DNA of 64,000 bases from Mustela lutreola (Eukaryota; Chordata; Mammalia; Carnivora; Mustelidae), in NCBI RefSeq assembly GCF_030435805.1, contig NC_081291.1, positions 14,221,001 through 14,285,000 of the forward strand. The letters are read 5' to 3'. Under the pieces are notes generated by a model. It searched no databases, was not told the DNA's origin, and saw only the letters and a program-made list of their open reading frames with translations. Shown in pieces: positions 52,264 through 64,000 of this stretch. How positions within the stretch are numbered: the stretch's first letter is position 1; each line of letters opens with the position of its first letter. The position numbers were made by a program, and so were the translations under genes.

Positions 52264-52461
52264 TTTTTTTTAAAGATTTTATTAATTTATTTGATGGAGA
52301 GAGAGAGAGATCACAAGTAGGCAGAGAGGCAGGCAGCGATAGAGGGGGAAGCAGGCTCCCTGCTCAGCAGAGAGCCCCACTCGGTCCTCCATACCAGGAC
52401 CCTAAGATCATGACCTAAGCCAAAGGCAGAGGTTTAACCCACTGAGCCACCTAGGTGCCCC
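52264..52461 (-). mobile_element. Can-SINE
   Basis: 'aaagattttattaatttatt' to 'gccacctaggtgcccc'. Confidence 0.88.
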
Positions 52462-52475
52462 CTCCCCCTTAGGAT

Positions 52476-52667
52476 TTTTTTTTTTAAGATTTTATTTATT
52501 TAATTGACAGACAGAAATCACAAGTAGGCAGAGAGGCAGGCAGAGAGAGAGGAGGAAGAAGACTCACCGCGGAGCAGAGCCCGATGTGGGGCTTGATCCC
52601 AGGACCCTGGGATCATGACCCGAGCCGAAGGCAGAGGCTTTAACCTGCTGAGCCACCCAGGTGCCCT
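52476..52667 (-). mobile_element. Can-SINE
   Basis: 'aagattttatttatttaatt' to 'ccacccaggtgccct'. Same orientation as its left neighbour. Confidence 0.88.
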
Positions 52668-52675
52668 CCCAATTT

Positions 52676-52772
52676 AGGATTTTATTCTTAAGTAATCTCC
52701 ACACCCAACAGGGGGCTCAAACTCACAACCCCAAGATCAAGCGCCACCCATTCTGCCAACTGAGCCAGCATA
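52676..52772 (-). mobile_element. Short Can-SINE variant
   Basis: 'taatctccacacccaacagg', 'caactgagccagcata'. Confidence 0.7.
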
Positions 52773-53171
52773 TAGTAAATAGTTTAGTTACAGACCATGC
52801 GGTCTTTGTTGCAATCACTCACTGTAGGGAGAGAGGAGACAATACAGAAACAAATGGGCAAGGCTCTGTTCAAATTATAGCTTTATTTATGGTTTAAAAA
52901 TTTGATTTTCATATAATTTCCATGTCATAGAATATTATTCCATTTTCCCCCAACCTTTTGTCAACTAAGAAAAGGAGGCAAAACTGAAAAGGAGCAAATG
53001 TTTCTTTGGGGGGCTCAGAATTACAATTTGGGAGCCCAAATTCCAGAGTAACCAGGAAAGTGTCTCCTTCATGGAAGGAAAGGGTTATGAGAAAGAAGGA
53101 AGGGGTAATTACCTGATTGAGATAAAGAAGAAAGAAATCCTACTCATTTGGTGCTGACTGAAGTTGGAAAG

Positions 53172-53730
53172 ATGTTAGGGTTCGAAGCTGACGGCCAAGA
53201 AAAAATCCTTGAGACATCTTTGGTGCAAAAAGGTGGTTTTATTACAGGAAGGGGACAGCGCCGCAGGGCAGAAGGAGCTGCACTGTGGTCATAAGGAGTG
53301 GCCAGTTACATACTTTCAGGTTGGGGGGGGGGGGGTTAGGGAGAGCATAATTCTCTAAGCAAACTGGAAGCAAGGTTTCCAGGACCTCCAAGGGGCTAGC
53401 TCTTGTTGGGAAAAGGTCATTTATTACCCTCTAGTAAAACCTGCGTCATAAGAACCTTCCGATGCATATCGATGGGTCATATGCTTGGGGGATGATTGCC
53501 AACATGTATCTTGGGGGGGGGGGGTAGAGATAAAGGAAGTTTCCGAAGGAATTTTTATGTTTTTTAACATAACCTGGGGGTCAGGTTAAGATTGCCTTTT
53601 GCCCTGAGCAAAGTATTATCATCAAGGCAGTTGAGTCCCTAGAGGAATGTCACTTTGCCCGTTTCAAGGACTTGTCAGCGGGCTGTAGGTAGTAAGGAAA
53701 TTAAATTTTCTTTTGCCTTTGTTTCCCACA
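53172..53730 (-). mobile_element. Solo LTR-like element (endogenous retrovirus fossil)
   Basis: About 560 bp. Read on the minus strand it starts TGTGGGAAAC and ends CCCTAACA (TG...CA ends), with an AATAAA signal in the last sixth, the layout of a retroviral LTR. No internal retroviral region, primer-binding site or polypurine tract is visible on either side, so it looks like a solo LTR. No clear target-site duplication, suggesting age or later rearrangement. Family not certain (carnivore ERV). Confidence 0.55.
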
Positions 53731-54280
53731 TCACTGACCAGCTGAGTCACTTCTGGTTATTATAATTTTATTGGTGCTATCAAATGAAACTGTCCCTGAT
53801 ATTATTAACTTTACTTCTCCATATGATCCCAATGCCAATTGCTCTGTTGAAATTTTATGAGCAACTGCTTGTAAAATTATTGCTGCTTCTGGCCAGTCCA
53901 TGAGCTCATTCGTTGTAAAGGAAACGGGATTCAAAACGGATTCTCTCATGTCCAGAAACTTTATACTATTTCACACATTTAAAAAATTTAAGAAACATTT
54001 TTACCTCTTGAGCCTCACAGGAACAGCAACGGGATTTGGACCTCTGGCCGCAGTTTGCAACACCCTCGTTCCCTGTAAATAACGCATAGGTTTCCATGGA
54101 AACTCCTATTTTCCGCTACCGGAACACAGGAGGTAAAGTAGGGATATAGCTGTTTGCAGAGGTGCCTGTGGGGTAAGTTAATGCACGCAACGCGCCCAGA
54201 TCACCGCCTAGCGTTTTAACTATTACTATTTTGGAACCGAGGTCAGATACCCAGCTAAAGGTCAACGGTTGGGTCCGATC
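53731..54280. other. Unassigned stretch between LTR and MPV17L2 promoter
   Basis: AT-rich to 54000, then turning GC-rich. A 72-codon open frame on the minus strand (53731-53949) has no recognisable family and no upstream signal; probably chance. Nothing else seen. Confidence 0.3.
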
Positions 54281-54479
54281 CTACAGGGCCGCGGGCGCAG
54301 CCAACGCATAACCCGCTCCGACTTCCGTGAATCTTTGCGAGATTAGACTTCCGCCCGGGTCGAGCCGCCAAGGCCCCAGCTGAGATCCCTTCTCTAGAAT
54401 TTCGGAAGAATCGGAGAATCTGGAGGGCTACTAGTCTGGAGGGAGCAAGATTGGCCACCTCCACCGGGGAGGCGGGACA

Positions 54480-54877
54480 ACAGGCGGTCGCTGGCGTAAG
54501 ACTAGCCTGCGATTGGTCAGTGCAGTATCGGGCTGGTTGGTTAGAGTCCGGCGGCGCTTGTCCATAGGCTGGCGCGGAAAGGGGCGGGGAAACGAGGTGG
54601 CGAGGCGGCCATTGATCCGTGCGCTGGGGTGAGACGCTTATTTGCGATTGGCCCGCAAGTGGGGAAGGCAGCGTTTGGCCTCGTTCAGCGATTGGCCTAG
54701 GAATGGGATGCCGGCCTTTTATTGGCTACTACGTCTCGAGCCCGGCAAAGTGGAGCGCCGAGCGGTCAGCGATCGGCTGGCGAGGGCTGGAGCGGGCGTG
54801 CAGACCGCGAAGACCGCGTGCGATTGGTCAGCGCCGGGAGGGCATCCCCGGTGTGGGGTCCTGCGGCTCGGCGGGCT
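54480..54877 (+). promoter_or_regulatory. MPV17L2: MPV17L2 promoter: CpG region with five CCAAT (ATTGG) boxes
   Basis: ATTGG at 54512-54516, 54647-54651, 54691-54695, 54721-54725 and 54823-54827, all in the same orientation, plus a degenerate copy (gatcggctgg) at 54771. Several share the context (cag)cgattgg(t/c)c. Reverse CCAAT arrays of this kind are NF-Y targets and typical of TATA-less housekeeping promoters. The coding ATG follows at 54878. Confidence 0.7.
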
Positions 54878-57606
54878 ATGGCTTCCGGCGGCTGGCGCTG
54901 GCTGCGCGCCCTGCGGGCCTTGGGGCAGCCCCTGTTCCAAGGCCGTGCGCTGCTCGTCACCAACACGCTGGGCTGTGGTGTTCTCATGGCGGTCGGGGAC
55001 GGTGTGCGCCAATCCTGGGAGGTCCGCGCCCGGCCTGGCCAGAAGTTCAACCCCCGGCGCTCAGGTGAGCAAGTCTGGAGCCACTGGCCCTTGACCCCGG
55101 GGGACCTTTGAGCCCAATCTCAGAATCGGAGACCCCTGACCTGTGGCCTCAATTCCCGGCGGGACCCTTGACCATGGTGTGCATCCAAGACCCTCATAGC
55201 CCACGCTCGGGTCTCCGTCCCTCCTCCTCACCCCAGGGTCTCAGTCCGCTCCCCACCTCAGGTCTCCATCTCCTTCTACTTCCTGGTCCCTGTCCCCTCC
55301 CGGCCCCAGTTTCCGCCCACCCCCTCGTCCGCTTCCCTTACTCCCAACACTGAGACCAAACACTGAGCACTGGAAACTACACCAAGGATAGTCAAGGGCT
55401 CAGCGTCTGGACCCAGCCAGCCTGGGATTGTGCCTTGGCCCCACACTTCCCAACCTGTTATGCCTGTTTCCTCCTCCGGAAAGCAGAGCAGTGGTAGAAC
55501 CCGCTCTCGGGGTAGTGAAGGGGATGAGAAGAGAAAACGGGAGAGGAGCCACTGGAACGGTGCCTGGCAGTGGGGCTTGTAATGGAAGAACTTACAGGTG
55601 GGCTCGGGGAGGGCTTCAGGTTTATCAGGGAGGGAGGGTACCATGGACTGGGGACTTGCTGGCCTGGCCTGACTCTTGAACTGCTCTCAGCGAGCATGTT
55701 TGCAGTGGGCTGCAGTATGGGTCCCTTCCTGCACTACTGGTACCTCTGGCTGGACCACCTGCTCCCAGCGTCTGGCCTCCGTGGCCTCCCAAACGTCCTC
55801 AGGAAGGTCCTCATCGACCAGCTGCTGGCCTCTCCCATGCTAGGCGTCTGGTACTTCTTGGGTAAGGAGCCTTGTGAGCTTGGGCTCTGCCCCCCCCCCC
55901 CCATGTCAGGAGGGGCAGAGCCAGCTTTGTGTTAAGAGGGGTGCTGAGTTGGCGTTTCTGATGGGCCTCTTCTGTGTGTGGCTCTGGACTGGGTGCTGGG
56001 TCACAGTAGCGCCAGGACAGACCCACGGGGGGCAGGTATGAACGGCAGAGTCGGACAGCAGTGCTTTGTGTAGGAGGGATGAAGCGGTGTTGGGTGGGGC
56101 TGCCCTGGGCAGTGGTTGGGAGGACTGCCCAGAGGAGAGGCCACTCCGCTGAGACTTGAAGAAGGTGCCAGCAGGCATGAAGAATGGCCCATGCAAAGGC
56201 CCTGAGGCTGAAAGAAGAGTTGCTGAGGCTAGGGTTGATGGGGTATAATCATCCAGCCCTTGGCTCTGAGAAGAGTGTCAGCCCGCCCCCCTGAGCTTAG
56301 TTTCCTCCTTTGTGAAAGAAAGGAAATAAAACAGCCTCAGCCTCAGGAAGGGTGCATCTACCTTGGGGTGCCTGTGTGTCTGTTTGTCTGTTTGTTTGTT
56401 TGTTTTTAGAGTAAGGGAAGTGGCAGGGGCAAAAGGGAGAGGGAGAGAGAATCCTAAGCAGGCTCCATGCCCATTGCAGAGCCCAACTCGGGCTCAGTCC
56501 CAGGACCCTGAGATCATGACCTGAGCCAAAAACCAAGGACCAGTTGCTTAAACTACTAAACCATCCAAGTGCCCCTAAGGGAGTGTCCCTCACTGGAACC
56601 AACTTGTTCTGCTGTGTTCCTCCACACCAGCCATTCTGCTGTGTGTGGCCCTTCCCACCTCAAGGCTTTTAAATTTCTTGGTCCGTCTGCCTGGGACATC
56701 ACTGTCCCTCAGGGCTCCTGCCCCATTTGCTCCATCACCGGTACTCCCGAGCCTCTGACACTCTTAATTTCTTGGTCTCCTTCCCAGGCCTGGGCTGCCT
56801 GGAGGGCCAAACCCTGGATGAGAGCTGCCAGGAGCTGCGGGACAAGTTCTGGGAATTCTACAAGGTGGGCCCTGCCCACCCCTTCATTCCCTTGCCCTGC
56901 CCTTCACAGCCCCCCACCTCCACCCCTGTGCCAAGGCCCCACCCCTCACCACACTCCCACCCCTCCCTGCAGGCCGACTGGTGTGTTTGGCCGGCAGCCC
57001 AGCTGGTGAACTTCCTCTTCGTGCCCCCGCAGTTCCGAGTCACCTACATCAACGGCCTGACGCTGGGCTGGGACACGTACCTCTCCTACCTGAAGTACCG
57101 GGTGAGCTCAGTGGGTGGACCAGACACCCAGGGGGCTCCTCAGGGGCCACATGTGTAAACTCCAAGTGGCAGTTCCGCTGTGCTCTAGGGTGAGGTCCTC
57201 CTGGGCCTGTGATAATCTGCCAAGCACAGCAGGTGGGCACGGAGCTGATCCCCAGCAGGGTGAACACCCAGCCTCCCTGCTGTTGGATGACCTTGGCCGG
57301 GTTCCTGCTGTGTCTGTCCCACAAGACTGAGCCTAGCGAGAAGACAGGTGGGTGAGGACTCGCTTGGGTGAAGAGGAGTCCACAGGGGTGGACGGGCTGT
57401 GTGACCAGACGCCTCTTGCACGGACAGATCCGGAGCCATCCACTCCTGGCTGTGTGGCCCTGGGCACTGTGCAGACTGAGCTGCCCCAGCCCTCCCAGCT
57501 GGGTGCCAGACAGGGCGAGACTGACTCTGGGCACAACAGGCCTGGTCCCGGCCCCTCCCCAACCCCTGGGCATCTGGCTGGGCTGCCTCTTCCAAGCCCA
57601 GTATAA
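54878..57606 (+). CDS. MPV17L2: MPV17L2, MPV17-like mitochondrial inner-membrane protein
   Basis: MPV17/PMP22 family; the human protein sits in the mitochondrial inner membrane and is needed for mitoribosome assembly. Exons: 54878-55064, 55691-55861, 56788-56864, 56973-57101, frame-continuous. They give [77 protein letters not shown] and [19 protein letters not shown], matching human throughout. The N-terminus is Arg-rich and Asp/Glu-poor, as for mitochondrial import. The last exon is uncertain: I place it at 57409-57606 because that frame gives STPGCVALG, like human TPPGCVALD. Total then is 253 aa against about 206 in human. Other acceptors would give other tails. Confidence 0.85.
56040..56240 (-). 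repeat. L2 fragment in MPV17L2 intron 2
   Basis: 'gctgagacttgaagaaggtg' and 'catgcaaaggccctgaggct' are reverse L2. A plus-sense L2-like stretch follows at 56600-56780 ('tgtgtggcccttcccacctc', 'tctgcctgggacatcactgt'). Confidence 0.55.
56400..56575 (-). mobile_element. Degenerate Can-SINE in MPV17L2 intron 2
   Basis: Reverse copy with eroded tail; 'ctgagatcatgacctgagcc' and the head 'aaaccatccaagtgcccc' are clear. Confidence 0.75.
57409..57606 (+). other. MPV17L2: MPV17L2 last coding exon (tentative)
   Basis: Acceptor gtgaccag|acgcct keeps frame with exon 4 (phase 0) and yields [19 protein letters not shown] before a 40-residue extension ending PLPSPV. The acceptor has a poor pyrimidine tract. 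The alternative acceptor 15-20 nt later (cggacag|atccgg) shifts the frame and loses the PGCVAL homology. Human ends nine residues after the start of that motif, so either the C-terminus is longer here or the gene end is misread. Confidence 0.4.
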
Positions 57607-57890
57607 GACCTGTTTCCCCATCTGGAAGACAACCGTGAAGATGGTCATCCAGGAGCCCCTCTCATCACAGGCCCTCTGTGAACCAGTGACACACGTGTTC
57701 CCATCTACAGCACATGGCCCAAGCCAGGCAGTCCCAAGCCCCAGCCCCTCAACACGGTTATGAGCTGGGCATTGGGCACAAGGCGGGGACACAGCCTGGA
57801 GTTAGCCCCCAGAATCCGGAGCCTAAGGCAAGGCCTAGTGGCCTCTGTCTCATACTCAGGTCACAGGCTGTAGAAATTCTATTAAATTCT

Positions 57891-57896
57891 CTCATC
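57891..57896 (+). terminator. MPV17L2: Candidate MPV17L2 poly(A) signal (ATTAAA)
   Basis: Common variant signal 285 nt after the tentative stop. No AATAAA occurs on the plus strand between 57100 and here. Confidence 0.45.
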
Positions 57897-57970
57897 ATTG
57901 CAATTCCTGTGGGTGACCAAGGCCACCATGGCAGGCTGGCACTCATAGGGACACAGCGTCATCCATTCGC

Positions 57971-57976
57971 TTTATT
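57971..57976 (-). terminator. RAB3A: RAB3A poly(A) signal (AATAAA, minus strand)
   Basis: Plus-strand TTTATT, giving a RAB3A 3' UTR of about 0.68 kb, close to what I recall for human RAB3A. Faces the MPV17L2 signal at 57891. Confidence 0.7.
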
Positions 57977-58440
57977 GGGTGTGTGTAGTGTTGTCATGAC
58001 ATCTCCTGGGGATTTGGGGGGCATGTTTGACACTCATGACGTCAGAACAGGTCTGGTGTTGGGGGGGAGTCCCAGGGTGGCGAGTACCCACAGCAGCCCT
58101 CACCTCCAAATAAGGGTAAAACGTAGGGGGTGAGGAGCCAGGCAGGCCATTACCTGGCTCTGGTCCACCCCGTGGTCCATGCTGAGATCCCCCCACAGTG
58201 GCCTTGGCCCACCAAGTCACAGCCGACAGGCTTGCTGACCTGACTGCGTCCCCTCACCCAATCAGCCTGCCCTGGGGGGGGGTCATCGGGCCCCCTCTGC
58301 AAAACTGGTAACTGTTGATAGGGGTGAATTTTTAAAAAAGGTGGGTTCTTGAGAGGAGGGGGAGCGGTGAGTTCACAGGGCCACGACACGCCACAGCAGA
58401 GTGGGGACAGGGCTGTATGTACAGGGCGGGAGGGGGAGGG

Positions 58441-58496
58441 GGTAGGCAGGGAGCCTGAGCCCCTGGAGGGGGTAGGCAGGGAGCCTGAGCCCCTGG
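58441..58496 (-). repeat. Tandem duplication in RAB3A 3' UTR
   Basis: A 26-bp identical segment (begins ggtaggcagggagcctg) at 58441-58466 and 58471-58496, spaced by four bases; unit about 30 bp. Confidence 0.85.
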
Positions 58497-58504
58497 GAGA
58501 CCTC

Positions 58505-58547
58505 TCCAATAAATAAATAAATAAATAACTACGATAATAAATAAGAG
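58505..58547 (-). promoter_or_regulatory. RAB3A: AU-rich element in RAB3A 3' UTR
   Basis: On the RAB3A sense strand this reads as a run of overlapping AUUUA pentamers (about four in a row) preceded by a further UUAUUUAUU, about 110 nt after the stop. This matches class II AREs, which recruit ELAV/Hu or destabilising proteins. Also a simple (TTTA)n repeat, so the role is inference. Confidence 0.5.
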
Positions 58548-58654
58548 TGAGGGGCTAAGTTGGGGGTGGGGGTCTCACGCCCTGGGCCGGTGCGGGGCTG
58601 GATCGGGCCCAGGGGGTGGGCAGGGGTGGGGCCGGGAGGGGGCGAGGGCAGCTC

Positions 58655-61819
<3,165 letters not shown>

Positions 61820-62169
61820 CTGGGTGTGCAAGGTGTAGGTAAGCCTGAGGAGTCCCATTCCAGACCCCAACTGCCCAAGTCCCAGGCACAGGGTGAAGAG
61901 AACTCCAGAGCTCTTGAGAGGGACTAGTGTTTATAGAGATTACCCTCATCTGGTCAGGAGCCCCAGTACCAATGGTGGGGCTCACGGCAAAGGGTGGGCC
62001 ATGACCTTGAAAGGCCGGAAGTGTCAAGGGAGGAGCTCAGAGAGATGGGGATGGGGACACCCCTGTAGACCCCTCCAGCACGTCTTTCCCCCCAGGTCGG
62101 GCTGTAATTCTACACTCTTAAGGCTGAGCAGGTAGGGGCAGCTGCGGCCGGCCCCGCCCCCCATCAATC

Positions 62170-62720
62170 ATTTATGTTGCTCAGAACGGACGCAAGTGCA
62201 TACGTGTGTACGTTCCCGCGGGGAGGTGCGTCGCAGCTCGCAAGCAGGGAAAGATCGGGCTGAGACAGCTGGTCGTGTGATAGGGGCGGGGCGTGCACAC
62301 GCTAACGTGCACGCAGTAGGAACACACCCGTTCACGCGTGTGCACATCAGAGTCGAATACACTCGGTGCACAGGAAAGAGACACAAACACTTGTGCGCAC
62401 ACCAACACACATATGCAAATGTACAAACCCACCCGTGCTCAAAGCTTCCTCCACCTATGCAGGCGTGTACACGACACCCACGCGGACACGCATTCCCGTG
62501 CACGCACACGCACAGTCCATGCGTCTCCTTCCATCGGCGTGCGGCATGCACTCTCCGGGGTCGGGACACCCACAGGGTCACACGAGCATACCCCGGTACA
62601 TAAGCAAAAGGGTATGCACACAGATCCACTGGCACAGGCGGGCGCGCACACGCGTGTTCACACCACACGCACGCGCACGCACAGAGCCTCCCGCGCGCAC
62701 AGCTTCCCGCAAGGCACTAG
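62170..62720. repeat. Degenerate CA/CG-rich alternating tract in RAB3A intron 1
   Basis: Half a kilobase dense in cacacg, acgcac, gtgcac and similar alternating purine-pyrimidine strings, without a strict unit. Lies just inside intron 1, 225-775 bp from the exon 1 donor. Such DNA can adopt Z-form. Confidence 0.6.
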
Positions 62721-62944
62721 CCTCCCCTCCCCCTCCGCCGCAGAGGCCAGGGGCGGGGGGGTGGGGGTGAGGAGCGGGCAGTTAGGGGGAGCCAGGGCCC
62801 TACCCATACTAGGGCTGTGACCGCCGCATCCTTCCCCGATTTAACCCTAGCCAACCTCGTCCCCTACTCGGGCAAGCCCATCAGTCAAATGAAGGTTATG
62901 TAGGTGTTCGGAGAGGCGGCGACCCAGGCCGCCCCGCAACTCAC

Positions 62945-63100
62945 CTTGCCCTGCACCGATGCGGTCGTGACCCTAGCGGCAGCGACTTTTTGGTGGCGGT
63001 GGTGCCGGGGCCCCCTGCGTTGATGTGGGGCTGCGCGACAGGGGCAGCGGCGGCGGCAGCAGCGGCTCAGGCCCCTGCAGTCCGCGGTGACGTCCTGCAA
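62945..63100 (-). other. RAB3A: RAB3A non-coding exon 1 and CpG-rich promoter
   Basis: On the minus strand a consensus donor (ggcaag|gtgagttg) at 62945/62944 closes an untranslated exon; the next acceptor directly precedes the ATG. The transcription start is probably near 63100 but not visible. The exon has GCC/GCT repeats and lies in a CpG-dense region extending to about 63350. Confidence 0.65.
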
Positions 63101-63230
63101 AGAGTGAGGCGGGGCCTCACATGCAGATACAGCCGTGACGCCATCCTGGGGCGGAGCCGCGCCTGGAGAAGTAGCCCGCTGACGCACGTAGAAGCCAGGA
63201 GGGGCGGGGCTCCTGCGCAGATTGACGCAC
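63088..63230. promoter_or_regulatory. RAB3A: CRE-like sites at the RAB3A promoter
   Basis: TGACGTC at 63088-63094, and shorter TGACGC cores near 63134, 63179 and 63222. CCAAT boxes follow further upstream of the gene at about 63371 (ccaatcag) and 63402 (ccaatgat). CREB-type control would suit a neuronal vesicle gene; this is inference. Confidence 0.45.
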
Positions 63231-63349
63231 GAATGGGGCGGGAGCCAGTGTGCTTATCCAGTAGCGCGCGGGGGAGGTGTCTACTTGCTCCGCCTCCTGC
63301 CTCTGTCAGGGAGGCGGGACTGAGTGCCAACCTCTCACTGGCTTAAACG

Positions 63350-64000
63350 TCCGAGCGACGGACTGAGTACCAATCAGAGATCACCACCTTTCTGTTCTGG
63401 TCCAATGATGGCTCCCAAGTGGTTGCGGGGATAAAGGGTTGAGGCCTTCACCGAGCCTGGGTCTTCAGGGGGCGTTCCCTTTCCCCGCCCCCTCCCACCT
63501 TTGGTGTGGGATTTCCGTGGTCCCCGCCCTGTTTTGGGTGCAACGACCTCTGGTTAAAAGCGTTCCCAATTCCCAATCTCAGAAAAGAGGAGTAGGCAGC
63601 TGAGAGTTGCTCCATGCTCCCTAACTACGGGTTCAAAATAAGGATAAATGAAGAAAAAGCGACAGTAGGGGTCAAGAGGGACTCCTTGCAACTTCTGAGG
63701 TTTAAGATCTCCAAAGAGGACCGGGTTGGTAGATGCCCGATCCTGTTTCTGAGATGAAAAAAAAAAAAAAAAGAAGAAGAAGAAATTGGGATCAAGGGAA
63801 CTAATTTCTAGAAAAGAAGGAAAGGGCTAACCGACCCAAGAACCCCACCTCTCCCTGAGCCCCACTTTGCGGAGAAAAATTCGAAGATAATGCTGAAGGA
63901 GGGCAAAGAAACGGCTCACCTCCTAAATCCCCGCAAACCTGCAGGAAACAACGACGGGAAATGGGGAGGGTCTTAGCGAGGTTCAAAGACCCCAAAATAA
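63350..64000. other. RAB3A upstream flank, no gene seen
   Basis: CCAAT boxes near 63371 and 63402, then ordinary sequence with an A-rich run (63757-63784, A then AAG units). In human the next gene on this side is PDE4C; no exon of it is recognisable here. Confidence 0.4.

Noticed and set aside
43561-52772. tRNA genes suggested by A/B-box-like segments
   Set aside because: All belong to the tRNA-derived heads of Can-SINEs with SINE bodies and A-rich tails; none folds as a free-standing tRNA gene by inspection.
53731-53949. 72-codon minus-strand frame as a possible small gene
   Set aside because: No known family, no promoter or splice context, in AT-rich unassigned sequence beside an LTR fossil.
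54619-55094. Longer open frames overlapping MPV17L2 exon 1 in other phases
   Set aside because: The phase starting at 54878 matches the known MPV17L2 N-terminus; the others are shadows of it.
62170-62720. CRISPR-like or satellite array
   Set aside because: The repeats lack a constant unit or spacing; it is a degenerate CA/CG tract in an intron of a vertebrate gene.

Overview
The window is mammalian nuclear DNA from a carnivore, most likely a mustelid. Protein-coding exons with GT-AG introns encode near-complete orthologues of human proteins. The intergenic DNA is packed with tRNA-Lys-derived carnivore SINEs (Can-SINEs) that open with the 'ggggcgcctgggtggctcag' head. Many carry the 'tacttgtgatctctgtc' segment before an (AAAT)n tail, which I associate with mustelids rather than dogs or cats; this species call is from memory. 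Gene order MAST3 > PIK3R2 > IFI30 > MPV17L2 > < RAB3A matches human 19p13.11.

Layout. 1-1060: upstream DNA with old MIR remnants, then a CpG island. 1064-21615 (+): MAST3, a microtubule-associated AGC kinase with a PDZ domain; 26 coding exons, 1324 codons before the stop, 3' UTR to about 23.2 kb. 23.6-24.4 kb: CpG-rich promoter region of PIK3R2 with a striking series of TTTCCGGAAA palindromes. 26638-35739 (+): PIK3R2 (p85-beta), 15 coding exons, 726 aa, behind a non-coding first exon and a uORF-bearing leader. 36.4-39.4 kb: intergenic, nothing clearly genic. 39413-42617 (+): IFI30 (GILT), 7 exons, 251 aa, with one GC-AG intron. 43.3-53.7 kb: AT-rich block holding about 27 SINE copies in both orientations, an L1 3' fragment and a solo LTR. 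54878 to about 57.6 kb (+): MPV17L2, with a CCAAT-box array as promoter. 58655-61819 (-): RAB3A coding exons, with a non-coding first exon at 62945 to about 63.1 kb inside a CpG island; 63.1-64 kb is its upstream flank.

The genes do not form one pathway. MAST3 is a cytoskeletal/neuronal kinase, PIK3R2 regulates class IA PI3K, IFI30 is a lysosomal thiol reductase for MHC class II antigen processing, MPV17L2 is a mitochondrial inner-membrane protein linked to ribosome assembly, and RAB3A is the synaptic-vesicle Rab. MPV17L2 and RAB3A converge tail to tail with poly(A) signals about 80 bp apart.

I found no undescribed gene system. The most unusual local structures are the palindrome array before PIK3R2, the CCAAT array before MPV17L2, an in-frame LSTG repeat expansion in MAST3, the GC-AG intron of IFI30, and an intron of MAST3 holding many copies of one short motif in both orientations. 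Exon edges were set by hand from splice consensus, reading-frame continuity and recalled human/mouse protein sequences; no alignment was run.
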